Source: JANQLU01 sp964434955
Lineage (GTDB): Bacteria > Planctomycetota > Planctomycetia > Pirellulales > Pirellulaceae
Assembly: GCA_964434955.1 (NCBI GenBank)
Contig: CAYSXI010000270.1
Coordinates: 1-5,487, forward strand
Reading direction: 5' to 3'
Length of the DNA stretch: 5,487 nt
The position numbers and the translations under genes are program-made. The notes beneath the pieces are model-generated. The model made no database searches, was not told the DNA's origin, and saw only the letters and a program-made list of their open reading frames with translations. Positions within the stretch are counted from its first letter, which is position 1. Each line of letters begins with the position of its first letter. Below are positions 5,234 to 5,487 of this stretch, one piece after another.

Positions 5234-5487
5234 ATGTTCAAAAAAAGAATTGTACCGATCGCAGTTTTAGCTGCCTCGTTTTTGCTCGGCATGATCGCGT
5301 CGGCGAATGCTCAATATCCCGGATCCACTTGTACCAACGTTCCCGTTCGCTATGTTTCGGCGGAACATGCGGTCGTCGGAGCCAAATCCGAAGACGTTCT
5401 TGATATTGCGGATCGCTCGGAGCGAGATGTGTATCGACAGTTCAGTCGAAGGCGAAACTTCGCTGAGAGTGTTCTGCCGCATCGCCG
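5234..5487 (+). CDS. Secreted hypothetical protein, 3' end cut by window edge
   Basis: From the ATG at 5234 the frame stays open for 84 codons to the window edge. The N-terminus is a textbook Sec signal peptide: charged MFKKR, hydrophobic core IVPIAVLAASFLLGMIA, then ASANA followed by QYPG, with likely cleavage after A26 (the S-A-N-A site fits the AxA rule). A small-residue site with no cysteine at +1 means it is not a lipoprotein. The visible mature part (YPGSTCTNVPVRYVSAEHA, then VVGAKSEDVLDIADRSERDVYRQFSRRRNFAESVLPHR) has one cysteine and a charged, arginine-rich stretch, and matches no family I recognise. It is preceded by a good ribosome site (5221-5226) and a small hairpin. Export to periplasm or beyond is well supported, function is unknown, and the true length cannot be judged. 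Confidence 0.8.
   Translation, partial: MFKKRIVPIAVLAASFLLGMIASANAQYPGSTCTNVPVRYVSAEHAVVGAKSEDVLDIADRSERDVYRQFSRRRNFAESVLPHR

Noticed and set aside
5019..5292. Minus-strand ORFs between ParA and the secreted protein
   Set aside because: They overlap the strong start and signal peptide of the plus-strand gene, are of low complexity, and have no motif or ribosome site.

Overview
The window looks like chromosomal DNA of a planctomycete, probably Pirellulales-like. This is inferred from gene style (weak or absent Shine-Dalgarno sites on several genes, wide intergenic spaces, moderate GC) and from large intergenic arrays of a 23-base core that reads as YKHEAQAS / TSTKRKRV / QARSASE-type strings. 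I recall such strings from spurious planctomycete 'hypothetical proteins', but I could not search for them. A run of exactly 100 N (1815-1914) shows this is a scaffolded draft assembly.

Layout. Positions 1-842 (minus) hold the first 280 codons of a PIN-PhoH ATPase, cut by the window edge just after its Walker A motif. A 217-bp divergent intergenic region separates it from a PaaI/YdiI-type hotdog thioesterase (1060-1494, plus). Repeat array A (about 1538-2271) contains the N gap and runs up to the stop codon of a class I SAM-dependent methyltransferase (2269-3078, minus). Only 21 bp away, a YbgC/4HBT-type hotdog thioesterase (3100-3525, plus) starts divergently. Repeat array B (3596-4020) follows it. 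Then come an orphan ParA/Soj-family ATPase (start corrected to 4176, end 4994, plus) and the first 84 codons of a secreted protein with a clear signal peptide (5234 to the window edge).

How the parts relate. The methyltransferase and the YbgC-like thioesterase form a back-to-back pair that must share a very compact promoter region. The two arrays are built from the same modules but lie in opposite orientation. Each sits immediately 3' of one gene of the pair and in the same orientation relative to transcription, so the locus is mirror symmetric (array A, methyltransferase, thioesterase, array B). Each array carries its own version of the core, which points to local homogenisation. The PhoH, ParA and secreted-protein genes show no obvious functional link to this cassette.

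The most interesting signal is the modular two-array repeat system and its symmetric placement, not any single gene. The proteins belong to well-known families. The array ORFs are almost certainly not genes.
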